Source of the DNA: Sitta carolinensis
Taxonomy: Eukaryota; Chordata; Aves; Passeriformes; Sittidae
Assembly: GCA_032173965.1 (NCBI GenBank)
Contig: CM063287.1
Span: forward strand, 6,329,859-6,393,858
Direction of reading: 5' to 3'
DNA length: 64,000 nucleotides
The position numbers and the translations under genes are program-made. Under the pieces are notes generated by a model. The model worked only from the letters and a program-made list of their open reading frames with translations, ran no database searches and had not been told where the DNA came from. Positions within the stretch are counted from its first letter, which is position 1. Every line of letters starts with the position of its first letter. Positions 1 through 12,988 of the stretch are shown piece by piece.

Positions 1-3000
1 CACAGCCTTGCTGATGTTTGGCTGCTTCTGAGCCCCTCCCACTGTTTTTCTTACATGGTTCTTTCTCAGAAGCCAAACTCTAAACCTAAACCTTGCTGTA
101 GAAGGCTGGGAATAGTGTCTGAGTTCTCAGAGAAGAGCTGTAAGAGGCAATTTTGACGTGACTATACATGATCCATGACATAGCCTGTGTGATCTTTTGT
201 AAGTGCACTGAACTGTGCTGCGCCTGTATTATTTAAATCTGCCAGCATGGTTACACTGGAAAACGAATGTGAAGAGTTTGTGTGTCCGGCTGCTTTAGTC
301 TGTTCCTCAGCCTCAGAGGGGATGAATCTCTGCCTGCCTGCTCTGTGACCCTGTGCCTCTCTCTCTGCCCTGAAGCTGCTCTTCCAGATGTTCATCTGCT
401 AGATATGTCAGCAGAGGTGTCCCCTCTCCTTTTTCTTTTGAGGAAGGATGTGAAGGCTCCTGCCACACATAAGTTTTGGAGATCCTTTTACAAACCCTGG
501 TCAGTCTATGACCTCCAGCTGCCTGGAGAGCAGTTCCTGCAGTCCTGGGCTATTGTACCTGCACTCAGCTTTAGCCACAACCCCAAACTTGTCAGTGCTT
601 TGATTCCCAGGTCATTTGCAGTTCTGTCCTGCTAAAGGGCTGACTGTTCCAACTCCCCTTGTTTGTTTTTCCAGGCAGAGAAATGAGAAGGTAAGGGAAG
701 GAGGAGGTGGGACTGACACCACGAATAGTTCTAAGCATCAGCCCTCTATCATTCTTCAGTACAACCTTTATCCCATTCCTCGTGCATGCATTACACCTGT
801 GTGCCCTCTCTACCCCTCTGTGACTGGTCGTACCCCTCAGCATTCCAGGTATCTTTACCTTCAACACTTGCCCTGTCCTACACAGCTGTAGCCTGTTAGG
901 GATGAGCCCTTTCCCAATCCCCACAAACCGTGTGCCTACAGGAAAGCTGCTTAGAGCTCTCTTCAACTTTACTACCTGTTCTGATGTTCACTTCAGTTTT
1001 CAGATCCAGGGTTAAAGCCAGGCTGCTGTTAGAACATCATGAACACAGAAGAATGGAAATGGTAGAAAGTTGGTCATACAACTGCTGTAAAAACAAGCCT
1101 GCAAACAGCAACAACTCAATGGTTGGGCCTGGATAACTTGGTAAATCTTGTAATAGAACTTCTACTTTTGTAAATATTTAGCTGCCACTCTATATAGAGT
1201 CAAAAGTATTGAAACCAGCTGGAGTATAAACCAAGACAGTCTCCCCTGCTCTAGAAGAATGCGCAGTCTGCTGGTTTAGTTATTTGGAGAGCTTGAAGGG
1301 AAACAATCCCCCTGAATGTAGATTAAAAATGCCTTACATATGTGGCTCTACAAAATCATTAAAAGAGTTGAGTCATACAGGAGCATCTTATTACTCAAAA
1401 TTTTTATCAATAATTTCGGTTTAAGAGACAGAACAACTGCACCCTCTAGTGACAGATGGCCGCCATACCGGGGATCACAGCAGCCTTTTTGCCGTGGTGT
1501 GGCATGAGAGAAATAGAGATTTCATGTTACAGGGCAGACCACCTTTGATGGAAAAAGAGCATTAGTTATTTTCTAAGTGCATTGTTGAGCTTCTCAGAGC
1601 ATTGCTTTTGCTTTTATGGACAGCTTAGCTTGTCACTTGGTGTCAGACCATGAATTGCTATTTATGTTGAATAGATTTGATTAGAAAGGAGCTGTCACAT
1701 TGCTTGTCAATGTGTCATGTCATGCTTTTGGTTACTGCTTAAAAGAGCTTACTTCTTGTTAGGGATATCATTAATAACCCCCTGTATGTTTGAATGGTGC
1801 AATGTGACATTATGTCAAGCATGCTATAAGCAACAGCAATTTTTCCTGTAGAGAAACAAGCCATGTTTGAGTTATTTGCATGCATTAAAAATGCAGTTTC
1901 CTCTCTGAACCTATGCTCTCTGGGAGCCTGCTGCTATAATGCTGCCATAGTGAAGGTCTCATTGGAATGCTCCCAAGAAGTCAGTAATCAGTTAAGTGTA
2001 GTTGCTGGTAGGGCTTACCGGGGGGAAAGTTGAAATTCATGTGTTGATATATAAGAATACTGTTAAAATATATTGCTAAAACCAAAGCAGAGTAACACAC
2101 TGCTGGTGACTGTTCAAAGCAGCTTTGAATCAGCCAATATTTTGGCTTTAGGTGTTTACTAGGTAGAGTGTAGGTTTTAGCTGGACTCTCCTCTGGCTCC
2201 TCATGTGATTTTGATTTTTGGAAGCACATTACTTTTTCTTTGATGTTGCTTTGCTTGTCACCTGCTGATCCAGTGGTGTCACTTCCTGCCATCCCTGCTA
2301 ATGTTCAGTGCTTTCCCTCTAGAAACCATCTCTGTCCCTCAGCACCTGAGAGCTGATTTCCCTGGGAGATGGGAGCCGTGTTTTCCTCAGAGGGCGAGGT
2401 TTTGTGTCGTGTTGGCTCGAGCAATTGTCAGATGTCAGGATGTGTTTGCCGTATGCACTTCCTGTGCTCTTCTTGCTTGTTATTTCACTGAGTTTTGAAG
2501 TAGCCATTAATTGGCAATGGGACATTTTGTGGTTCAACAGAGAGATAACATCACCATGAAAATAATTTTCACATGAATGTTACTTCCTTTGTTGTTTTTG
2601 TCTTTTAACAAGCCCATTTCTTTTGGAGAATATTAAGTTACTGTTGCTTACACTAGTCAAGTGCAAACAGTTGTTTTTGCATTTCTAAAGAGAGATTACA
2701 TAAAAATTAAGGAAATATATTATTGGATGTCTTAATACTGATATTGTGATATATTTATGCCTAAAACCCTTAAAAGTCCAAGTATTTAAACTCTCAAAGG
2801 TATGTTTTAAAAACACCTCTAAAAGGAAACCATTGCAAATATGTATCAACTCTAAATATAACCTTCAACCATTTTGTTTGAATGTCAGGACACCAAAGGA
2901 GCTGAGCTCTTTGAAAACTGTTAAATGTTTTCACATCTATATTTGGCTTTAGTTGATGATGACAAATGTCTTTGCTCTGGAGCTCATAATACTGATACCT

Positions 3001-3310
3001 TCTATTAAGTATGGATGCACGAAGGATACACATGTGAATTTTTATACTTAAAAATTTTCTTGGCTGTAAGTATCATTAGATAGTACTGTAAGCTCTGTGG
3101 TGGAAGGCCTTACTCTCAGTTGAATTTCTATTTATTTAGAATACAGTAAGTTAAAAAAAAAAGCTTTAAAAACTATTTAAGAGAACATAATTCATCAATT
3201 ATGTTTTGCAAAAAGCAGAAAATTGCAGATGGCAAATTTAAACAGCACTTAAAAATAAATCCCTAAACAAGAAAAAGTTTTTTGTTTGTTTTTTGGGTTT
3301 TTTTTACAGT
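1..3310. other. Non-coding stretch, no gene recognised
   Basis: This is 5' flank or upstream intron of ANK3. The longest frames are a 124-codon minus frame (592-966), a 117-codon plus frame (282-635) and a 103-codon minus frame (1981-2292). None resembles a known family or carries a domain pattern. A YY1-like dyad sits at 1456-1466. Otherwise the sequence is unremarkable and mostly AT-rich after 2500. Confidence 0.6.
1456..1466. promoter_or_regulatory. YY1-like dyad ATGGCNGCCAT, copy 1
   Basis: ATGGCCGCCAT is a perfect inverted repeat of the YY1 core (GCCAT on each strand), here with a central CpG-containing GCCGCCAT that is the best form of the site. It is one of three ATGGCNGCCAT copies in the window. 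Confidence 0.35.
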
Positions 3311-3548
3311 GTCACAGAGTAGTTAGGGTGGAAGGGACCTCTGGAGATAATCCAGTCCAACTCGCCTGCCAAGGCAGGCTCACCTGAGCAGGTGACACAG
3401 GAGTGTATCCAGGTGGGCTTGGAATGTCCCCAGAGAGGGAGACTCCATGACCCTCCTGGGCAACCTGTTCCAGTGCTCTGCTACTCTCAGGGAAAGAAGT
3501 TCTTCCTCATTTGAGGTGGAACTTCTTGTGGTTTAGTTTATGGGCATT
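3311..3548 (-). mobile_element. CR1 LINE, 5'-truncated 3' end
   Basis: Read on the minus strand, this is the 3' end of an avian CR1 retrotransposon. On the plus strand it begins with the reverse complement of the CR1 tail (GTCACAGAGTAGTTAGGGTGG), followed by the 'GGGACCTCTGGAGATAATCCAGTCCAACTC' class block and the 'CTGGGCAACCTGTTCCAGTGCTCTG' class block. Only about 240 bases are present, as is usual for CR1, which is 5' truncated on insertion. The 3' end abuts a T-rich tract. No coding potential remains. Confidence 0.92.
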
Positions 3549-6500
3549 TCTACGTAAAATATTTTCATGGAAGGAACATTTCTTCTTAACAAAAAAAACT
3601 TAGAAAATTCCAAGGCTCCCTGCTTTACAGGACATGTTGGAATTGCTCTGTCAGTATAAAAGGGATTAGATTAACTATGGAGTTGAATATATTTTACTTC
3701 AGTTAATTGTTTCTGTTGTTCAAGGGCATTTCTGTTAACAGAGCTCAGTGGAACAGCATCAAAATCTGAAATCAGATCAAGACACGGGTTCAAATCCCAA
3801 ACTAAAATTTACATGTAATTTTCTCATTAGATACAAATACAAATTCTAGCAGCATTTCCCACCATCTCTGCAGCTAAATCAAGTTTAGTGACTCCAGGCT
3901 TCTGAAATTAGAAGGGGCTTCTCTTGGGCACTCTCATATTGGTCACTGGCTGTAACAGTTTGCTAAAGGGCAGGAATCACTTCCATTGCAGTAACTCATG
4001 TCATGGTTAGTTCAGGGTGCCCTTAAGCAACCCTTTTTATAAATTCAGAAACCATTTCAAAAAGCAGGCGTGTTGTTAACTCTGCATTAATGACTGAGCC
4101 ATGGATGCTGCTTTCAAAGGAGGGTATTTTTTAACCACCCACATCCGTGATAGAAACCCCCATAAGAGTGTGGGTTTATGAAATGCCATGAAATATTCTC
4201 AGTCAGTGATGCTGTAAATATGGGCAAGAGCAAACCAGGGCTTTGGGATTGGCTTGTCCTGTGCTGATTCATGGAACAGATCCAGGACATCCAGCACCAG
4301 TGAAGGGTCCCATGGGCTGCCCAGCATTTCTCTTCCCCTGCTAACACATAGGCCTGTATTCCTCTTTGGATCAGGTACAAAACTGCCAACAAGAGCTGTA
4401 ATTTCATTTCAGTTTGGGTGAAAACCAGGCTGGCTAGATTAGTCAGGCTCTTTCTGTTGTCTCCATGTCAGTGATTTTCAGTCTGGAGAATAGGTTATCT
4501 TTTCTGGTCTTTATCTGCAGGTGCTGTAGGCACTTGTTCATTAGGAGGTGGATTTGAGCTCCTCCCCTCATCCTCCTTTAATATCTTTAATCAAGTGTTA
4601 ATGTATGTTGATTACCATTGTTTTTTCTGGCTCTGGAAAGTTTTCAGAGTGAAGCTGTACTTTTTCCCCACAACAATATTGTTATCTCAAGTATTTTTAA
4701 AAGTTTTCTCTTCCACAAAAATTTTAACAATTGAGGCATCTTCTAACTTGCAGCAGAATTGATTCTTCTGGTGGTGGATGTATTTTGAGTTGTTACTTTA
4801 TTTCCTTAAAAATAAAGTCAAAACCCAACAAGTTAGTGCAAAGTTTTGATCTGTGATTTCACTCTTGTCTTCAACACTGGTTGGTGCCTAGCACATCACT
4901 AAAAGCAGAAAGCCACACTTGTGTGTTAGCTTTTGTAACAGTTCCTTAATCAGATATGGTGGCTCCCATAAATATCATCTACAGCAGTACACTAGTGACA
5001 GCTGGTGACCCTTGTAAATATTTGATCAGTTGTAGGACTTGTCAGATGGCTTATTACCCATGCTAATCCTAGAAGAATTTTTACTTACTGTGGAAGATCT
5101 GCCAGGTATGGTTTTAATTCCTGGCCTTGAGAAACATTTCTACAATGTGGTTTAAATGTCATTTGGGGAGCAACTGCATTTGCTTTGAAATAAATCTTTT
5201 CTCTTTTTTTTGGTATTTTTGGTGGACACCTTATGTTGATGTAGTATCATGTTTCTTTATAAATGTTTTAATTTTATTTTTTTTCTGAAGACTTCAGCTC
5301 TTCTTAATGCTCATTTCTTTCTTACTAAACTATGCTATTTATGATTTTCTTTTTTAGATAATCTGAAGGGACACAAGTCTAGGAAAGCTGTTCTCACAGA
5401 GAGAGATGGTGTTACACCTCCCCCTCACACCTTTCAGTTCAGGAACTCCTAATCAGAATTTGTTCTCTGAAGTGATTTAAGGAATTCTGTCTGAAACCTG
5501 TAGGAAACTGGTGCTACTGCAACAGGTGATGGGATTTTTGAAGTAGAATGTTTTGGGTTGGTTTTTGTTTTGTTTTTAGTGTATGCACCAATTCTGGATG
5601 TTCCTAGAGCTATAGATTAAGGTATCCTCATCACCAGCTTTATAAAATTTGAATTGAAAGGTCTGTTATACTTTATCAATTAATGTAAGTTATGTAGGTC
5701 AACAGTTTGAAGGTTTTGCTTGTTTTCAAGCTCAGTGTGTCCCCTTCCTCTGACACAGGGCTTGGCAGAGAGGGAGGGCTGGTTGTGGTTTTGGGTTCCA
5801 GGGAACAATGTGGTTGTGGCAAGTAGGATGAGGGAGCACTGGCAACGGGCTTTTAGAAATAAAGTGAGAAGAAAGCCAGAGTATTTCTTAAAAATTGATG
5901 ACAGTCTCAACAGTGATACTTGGAATGGTGAGAGAGTTTTGGATTTGGGGATTATCATGAAGGGTAAAGGATTAGGGTATCACCTTTATACTGGGGAAAT
6001 AAATGGTGTTGTCTCTGTTATCTCCCTGAACGTGGTGCTGGTTGTTAAGGCTACTGAGTAGGGAGCAGGCTGTTGGTAGTGAATATAACCAGGCAATGAA
6101 CCAGAAGTCTGATGTGGCTTTGTTCTTTATATACTGATTTCATTATACTGAGTTAAATTCTTAGCTCATGTCATTCTTCACATTTTAAAATTTGTTAGCA
6201 TATTTTTGGATGCTCACAAGAAATATCTTATGAGAGAGAGATGCAGAAGAATGAATCATCATAGAGGTTTGACTGTATTGCAGAGAAGTAACACCCACAA
6301 TAATGAGTTCCAGAAGGCAATTTATCATATTTCAAGTGTTTACAATATACGTATTTACACACACACAACATTTGTATACATACACACATGTAAATAATGT
6401 CTTAAAATGCATTTTCACAAATATAACGTGTATACATTCACATGTTTATACACAAGAATGTCTGGTAAAACATTGTTAACTTAACCAACCTAAGCAAACT

Positions 6501-9497
6501 CCCAACACTGGCATTGAATACCAGGTTATGGTTTTATTCTTCAGGCCACAAAGTGCAGCTGCATCTACAGGGGAAACTCCCACATCTGTGCACGTGAGAG
6601 CCTGAAATTATGCCACAGAGCACAATTGGAGCCAGCACAGTATTTAACTTCATCTGCAGCTGCTCTGTGTAAGCTTGTGGTTTCGGTGGGAGCCTTCTCC
6701 TGGGAAAGGCTGGGAATGCCACACTTTGGTGCTAAGCTGTCAAAAAGAAGTTTAATACAATCTGCCAAGCCCTAAGAAGTCAAAGAACCATTCCTTGTTC
6801 TATGTAATATTTACCCAGTGGAGTTTTGGGGCTCTTTTCACAGATCACTGTATAGACTCTGAATGTGAATTGGTTGTATGCATAAAACTTCACTTACTGT
6901 TTTTCCTAGATAGTCCACAAGATGGTAGTGCACCAAAGTTATGTCTCTGTGCTGCATAAGAATTTTATTTAAAATTCATATCAGTGCACTGGCAGTTGAA
7001 CACACGCACACACAAAAAATTTTTGGTTCAGCTAGGTTAAGTTATATATTTTGGAAGTAGATATATATGTTGGAATTTATCTGGGTAACTCCTATTAATG
7101 CTTGTCATTAAAATAAAATGTTAATATTACATTTAAATTATTGCAGTTAATACATCAACTCAGAAGGCTCTGTGCATCTCTAAGATGGATTTCTATTCTA
7201 TGCCTTTGGAAGAAAAGCTTACACTTAAGAATTAAGCTTTGGGCACCTGATGGGACTTTGAATACTTACTTCCTAATTTCACTTTTTTAGCTCTTGCACA
7301 CTCTGTGTGTCCAAACTTTAATCAGTAAATATTTGTGTTGTTAATATTTTTACTTGATTTCTTTTAATATTCATCAAAACTACTGATTTTCAAAATATTC
7401 ACAAAACTTCCTGATACCGAGATGGGTATGAAAAATTTCATAGGGAATAACTTTGCTAATTTCTGTTGACTGCAGCTTCCACTTGTTGGGGAAACACTTG
7501 ATCACTCCGTGTACTTATAACATAGTTTCCTAGGCATTGTTGTTCTGGGGCAGAAGGAATGGGCAGACCTAAACCCCTCTACTTTCTCTTGTTCTTCTAC
7601 ACTTCCATTCTTGTGGCTGCTTCAGCTGATTCTGCCTTTCTCATGTGATTCCAGTGAAGTCAGTCAATTTTTTTGACTGGTGCTACAGTTGTGTCCTGTG
7701 CCTGGTTCTGGCTGCTGTAGTTGTGCTGCACTGGTTTATTTGGTGCAGCTCTCCTGGCAGATCCATACATGTGTCACTGGCTGGTGATTAGGCACTAGGC
7801 TGTCACTAGAAGGAAGGAGCCAAATTCTTTTCATCACAACCTGTACCTCTTTGGTCTTCAGGAAAACAAGGTTTGATCCTTGAGACTGTTTACAGGTGGA
7901 GAAGGAGTCCTGTGGTACCAGGAGTGGAGAAGTGGAGAATAATTCCTGAATAATTAGAAATCCAGGTTACAGGTGCTCTCAGACTTGTGGCACCTCTGTC
8001 CCTTTTTAGGCCCTCACTGGTTCTAAGGGACATTGAATTCTGTCTAACCCAGATATGGAGCAAAGGAATCACATCTTAGTGACTGAGGTTGCTTTCTCCA
8101 GCAGCTTTGATTTAGGGAGAAGCATGGCAATGGGTGATACTGGTGTGAACGTTCCCTGCTCTCAGCTTCCAGGCTGCCAGCTCCATTGCTGAGCTGTCAA
8201 GTCCAGTTGTCTTACAGCAGCAGGTCCTACAGAGCCTTGCAAGAGTTCCCCTCTGGGGTGCTCACAGGCACTGCCTCTCTCTCAGGAACTTGCATTTATC
8301 TCAATTCCTCCAAGCAGCTGAGCTTGCAGTTGTCCCCTGCAACAAGAAGAGGATTTGTATGGGTTGGACAGAGATATATGTGCTGCAGGGAAGCTTTTCC
8401 ACACCCTTTCTTGAAGCTGCATGGGAGCAGCAAGAGGCTGTGCTTCACAGGCCGTTCAGTTCCCCAGGCAGCAAGGTTTTGAGTCTTTAAAGTGCTGGAG
8501 TTGCAGGTTTAGGGAGATGAAGTCTTAGTGATCCCAAAGCTTATGGACATGCTGTTGAAAGGATGTAATGATTGCACAGACATGAAGAGGAATATTGATA
8601 TCTAGACCTGTCAGAGTGCTCATAATTTTAAGGAAAAATCGGTAGACTGCTGATTGGTAAGTGAGACAGTAAATCTTGTTAATAAACACCAGTTTGTGTC
8701 CCTCTAAATAGGTGATAGGTGGATTAAATGTCAATTTTGTGGATCGGGTGAGTGTCAGGTGTCAGATACTGCGTAAGCATTCTTACATTTCTTTTTTATT
8801 TGTTAGATGTTTTTCACTTTGACAAATCTGTTAAACCACATATTTGGTTACAGCATTTGCCTGCCAAGTTTAGTTTTAAAGTAAAATAAAATTTTCCAGC
8901 AATTGAGGCATAAAATAGTCTTTAATGAAAATAGCAACAGACACTTAACTCTAGCCCTGCCAGCCAGATGTCACAATAATGTGAACCATCAAAGTGAAAA
9001 GTCATTTTTCACCGGTGTTTTCAAATCTGTATTGACAGAAGGTAGTTGGTGTGATGTGTAATTTCACCATACCCTTTGTACATATTTTTGAAGACTGTGG
9101 TAAAACCAGCTTGATTTTGTTGGAATTTTTTTAAACGAGCTTTGCTTCTAAACTTTTACTTCTAACTTGCATTCCTTACTTTTGGTTAATTTACAGTGCC
9201 AATTTTGTTAATGTTGTTGTTCACTGAGTATGCCCCCGAGACATATTTTGACATGCTTGGCTCCCTTTGCTGCCTCTTCTTGCATGGCCTTGACTCTTTG
9301 CCTAGGGCTTCATCTGTGCCAGGTATGACCCAACCCTTTGCCAGTGCCAGTGTGAACAGCATGTCCTAAAAGCAACGTGGTCCAAAAAGGGAGGAAATGT
9401 TCTGCTCAGGGCCAGGTTTTGAGTGGCTTTGTTGAAATCTAGTCTCTGCTCTTGCAATGGTTTTGCAGAAGTATTCAGTATATTCTCGACTGAAGAA
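3549..9497. other. Non-coding stretch, no gene recognised
   Basis: No exon, RNA gene or clear repeat is recognised. The longest frame is a 113-codon plus frame at 5720-6061 with no family resemblance. The region has several T-rich runs, and a short CA/TA-rich patch around 6350-6440. Confidence 0.6.
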
Positions 9498-9784
9498 TTT
9501 TTTTTTTTTTTTTTTTTTTGGAGACCTTTGCCTCACTTTTATTAATTTATTTATTTACTTATTTTAAGGCGCCCAATGCTTGCCTTCTGATCCTAGGAGT
9601 TGTATTTTCATCTGCATGGTGAACAGGTGACCTGAGACTTCAAATACTCCATAGGATTGGGTGAATTCAGCCTTTCCCATTATCATATCATATGCATATA
9701 AGATAGTGGTAGTCACTGGGCTGCCTGCATTTATTAATGTGTCTTCTGCCTGAATTTTTACTTGTGCTGCTATAACTTTATCCC
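9498..9784 (-). other. Poly(A)-tailed segment with open frame: retrocopy or terminal-exon candidate
   Basis: Read on the minus strand: a splice-acceptor-like pyrimidine tract ending GGCAG (to 9785), a 73-codon open frame starting GDKVIAAQVK and ending in TAA at 9564, overlapping AATAAA signals (one at 9543-9538), and 19 bases later a run of 22 A (9519-9498). AATAAA followed at cleavage distance by a genomic A run is what a retrocopied mRNA end looks like. Retrocopies are uncommon in birds because CR1 does not prime on poly(A). I do not recognise the peptide, and found no flanking duplication. It may instead be a chance frame beside a T microsatellite. Confidence 0.3.
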
Positions 9785-11572
9785 CTGCCAAAAAGAGGAT
9801 GATAAATAATGCTTTTGGTTATTCACAGCTTCCTTGAGAAAGATTTAAAATATGATAAAACATGAAACTGTTGTTCATCCAAGTTGGGTGAATTTGTTTT
9901 AATAATAACAAAGCAAAAAACCCAACCAAATATATTGCCTTGAAATCTGACCTGGAGAGAACTGGATTTATTCACTTATTGCTACAGTGCTCTTTTATGA
10001 AAAGAGTTTGAAATCCTGATGATGAAAAGAACTTTATTTCTTGCTTTGATGGAGCACGTAAATCCTGAGTTGGACTTATGAATTCCAAATACAGAGCTGA
10101 AGTTTGCTGTGTCTTGTGATTCTTGATGGCTGAAGTTGGGCTTGTGGAAAGGATTCATCCTAGAGAAGGCTGAAGTGGAGCACATGGGTTTAAACAGATA
10201 GGAGTGGAATTGCAAGGTTCTCTTTTCCACCTGAGGGAAGGCCTAAGGTGTAATCTCAGCAGTAATCTACTCAGTTATGCTGTGCTGTTTCTCCAATAAT
10301 TAGTCTCAGCCCACTTCTGTTTTCACACTTGTTTTTCTTTGATTTGTTTTTTTGGGTTTTTTTTAATTGGTATTGGCATCAGGTTGCTTTTGTAATTATG
10401 AAAAGACAAGGCTTGAACTTCAAGAGAAAGGCAGCCATTATAATAAAACTACAGCACCTTACCATAAGTCTCTGGAAGCAACTCAGAATGATTTTATGCT
10501 CAATCATCTAGAAATCAGATCATTGTGAAGCAAGGAGATTGTTTGTGGAATAGGGGCCAAAATTTATCACTTTACCTTTGGAAATGCTTAAATCCTCTTC
10601 TGTTTAGAGGTGTTGCACCCTGCCACCACTTTCAGCAGATCTTTGGGAAAGGCTTTAAAACTTAAAGGTGACTTTCCAGCTGGGTTGTATTTAAGTGATG
10701 GCTTTAACAATACAGGCAAGTTTCAGTCCCTTACTGGGATGCTGCCAGACCCCTGGATGAGGGAATATCTTGCTGCTTTTGCCTCTGCCAAGCTGTTACT
10801 AGCTCCTGTTATGTCATTTCCAGAAACTCTAACTCAGTTTTGTCCTGAAATAAATGAACATTCATTTGTCTGTTGCTCACCCTTTCTTCTGTAATGCCAT
10901 TTGCAAATGGCTTTCTTGACTTCGTGGCATTTCTGGAAACATGCTTTTAGGCTTGCCTTGCTTTACTTTGTATCAGTTACTCAGCTATTGCTTCATTTGC
11001 CTCAGTAGAATGACTCCTTATTTGTGCACCCATAAAGTAAGATCAGAGTTGTGTCCTTTGTCCATAAAAGCATTTAAGGATTTCCAGTGATTTCAAGTCC
11101 TTTGTGAAGTTTGACTACTACTAAGAAATACATTGTACTCCTGGGGAAAGATGAAAATCAGTCAGTTAAATCAGAATTGGATAAAGCAGATGAAGTGTAA
11201 ACATATATAACTCTTCTTTCCTGAAGGGCAAACCGGGAAAGATTAACGCCTGTCTTCCTTCATCTGTTACATTTCAGTATTTGAACAGAGCCTTGGTGTT
11301 CTCGATTTCTTTGCTTCTTTGTTTAGTAACAACGGCTTAGAACATGCAGGTATTTCCTTAATGTGTCTGCTCACAGTAGTATGATCAAAAAGATGGGTAA
11401 ATAACACTGGGAATAGTTTGGAAGAAAACAGAACAGTTATATTTCTTTGTTGACCCTTGAATTGAGAGGAGCTTCTGTTTCTCCACTACCCCACATCCTA
11501 CTTACTAAAAGAATTTAAAATGAGAATAGGTCTAAAGAATAGCAAAAGTATCACTTTTTGGGTGAGAGGAAA
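9785..11572. other. Non-coding stretch, no gene recognised
   Basis: Frames are all below 95 codons (the longest is plus 10610-10894) and unrecognised. No repeat family or RNA gene is recognised. Confidence 0.6.
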
Positions 11573-11765
11573 TTAAATAGAGTAGGTCTGTTCAGCTTGA
11601 AGAGGAATAAATAAAGGGGAGTATGATAAAAGTGAATAAAATCGTGTCTGACGTGAAGAAAATGAGCAGGAACGAATCACTGGTGTTTTTATACAGTTTA
11701 AAGGAAATGGGCTTTCCATGTGCAAGGTACAGTTAAATTGTGGAGCTTTGTGCTATATGGTGTGA
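11573..11765 (+). mobile_element. Old CR1/L2-like LINE relic (3' part of ORF2)
   Basis: On the plus strand the sequence follows the known LINE order: a 'GGTCTGTTCAGCTTGAAGAG' type block, then ATGATAAAAGT, 'AAAATCGTGTCTGACGTGAAG', a short divergent stretch, and 'AAATTGTGGAGCTTTGTGC'. These correspond to the region after the reverse transcriptase of ancient amniote CR1/L2-clade elements (motifs like LFSLEKRR, IYKIM and NLWNSL in protein terms). It is heavily diverged with no open frame. Family assignment is from pattern memory. Confidence 0.6.
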
Positions 11766-12907
11766 ATATAGAAAGTGTCTGTGCTTCCAGCAGCAGTTCC
11801 TGCTTCCACCCTTATTGCCTGCTTATTTCTGCATAGTCACATCAGTCACTTGGAGCCACCAGGTGTCAGTTCACACAACCCTTCATAACCACAGGCCTTG
11901 ACAGTGCTGCTCAGACACCTGAGCCAAAGCCCTGCGTCAACATCACCCTTCTTTTCCCTGCACAGTTCTGCAGGCTGCCATCCTTCTACACAAATGGAGA
12001 GTAAGAAAGGAATACTTGCTTTCTTATGCCCATGATGGTCCTTCTCAATTTTTCCTGCTTGACTCCTTCAGAATCCTAGAGAAGTTTTTCTTTATTGCCT
12101 CTGTCCTAATCTTAGACCTGCCAGGTGGCAGCAAGTATACTCAGGTTTGTCTTTTCTGGCTTACTGTTCTTCAACCCCGGTCTTGCTGGATCCTCCCCAG
12201 TAAAACCCTAATCCCACCCCATTCTCAAACCCCAACTTTTTTTTCCTTTATTGTCACTTATACACTTCAGGTTAAGTAGAAATGGACCAAAGGTAATTTT
12301 CAGAGAGGCAAAAATCTGTTTCAAGTCCCTGAACATAGTGTGGTCACCTAACCTTTTTGAAGGGAAAGACACACTAGGTACAGGCATGCAGATGGCATTT
12401 AAACCATATGAACATGGCTCCTATTTCCTTTGTTTGAAAGGAATTTTGGACAAAAGTGCTCTCCCTTGATTTAAGGGTCTAGTTTATGCACAAAGACATA
12501 GCCCAGGCCTCAAAATTTGGTGTTCATCAAAACCATTTTTTGTGAAAAGGATGTAATTTGACTAATTTCTTTTTTGTTTGTGATATTGATAATGTTAATT
12601 GTCCAAATTTTAAAATAGTTCTCCAGAACCCCAATTCTTCCAGTCATCAGATTTTTGCAGAAGGTTATAAAAACTGTCCAGAGAAGCATGGCTTTGGGCA
12701 ATATGCATTTCCCTAGCAAATTATTTTCAACGCTGAGAAATATGAAAGAAACAAAAGTATTTTGGAGCTTTGGAAATGAAAGTTCTGGGGAATTTTAGGT
12801 TTATGCTGCTTGGTCAGATTGCTGTGATAATAAACTGTGTTCTCATCTATAATTTTAAAAACAGCCAAGTTCAATAATCTGATCAATACACTTGGGTGCC
12901 TACTTAC

Positions 12908-12988
12908 CACATCTGGGTCTGTGAGTCTGATGTTTTCTTCAGAAGTCTGGATAACAAAGGAGAAGAAATCTTCAATTTGTGCTTGGAG
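12908..12988 (-). other. Exon-like 81-base segment, minus strand
   Basis: Read on the minus strand, a pyrimidine tract (TTTTTTTTCCTTTTTTAAG) ends at 12989, followed by 81 bases that are open in phase 0 (27 codons starting LQAQIEDFFS and ending RLTDPDV). Directly after comes GTAAGTA, a near-consensus donor. Length, phase symmetry and both sites fit a real internal exon, and the peptide composition is protein-like. Against it: the acceptor is AAG rather than CAG/TAG, I recognise no family, and I know of no gene on the opposite strand inside ANK3 in other vertebrates. Chance is quite possible. Confidence 0.25.

Noticed and set aside
1981..2292. 103-codon minus frame with a GTAAGCC donor-like sequence near its end
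   Set aside because: No family resemblance, no convincing acceptor or promoter, and surrounding sequence looks like ordinary intron.
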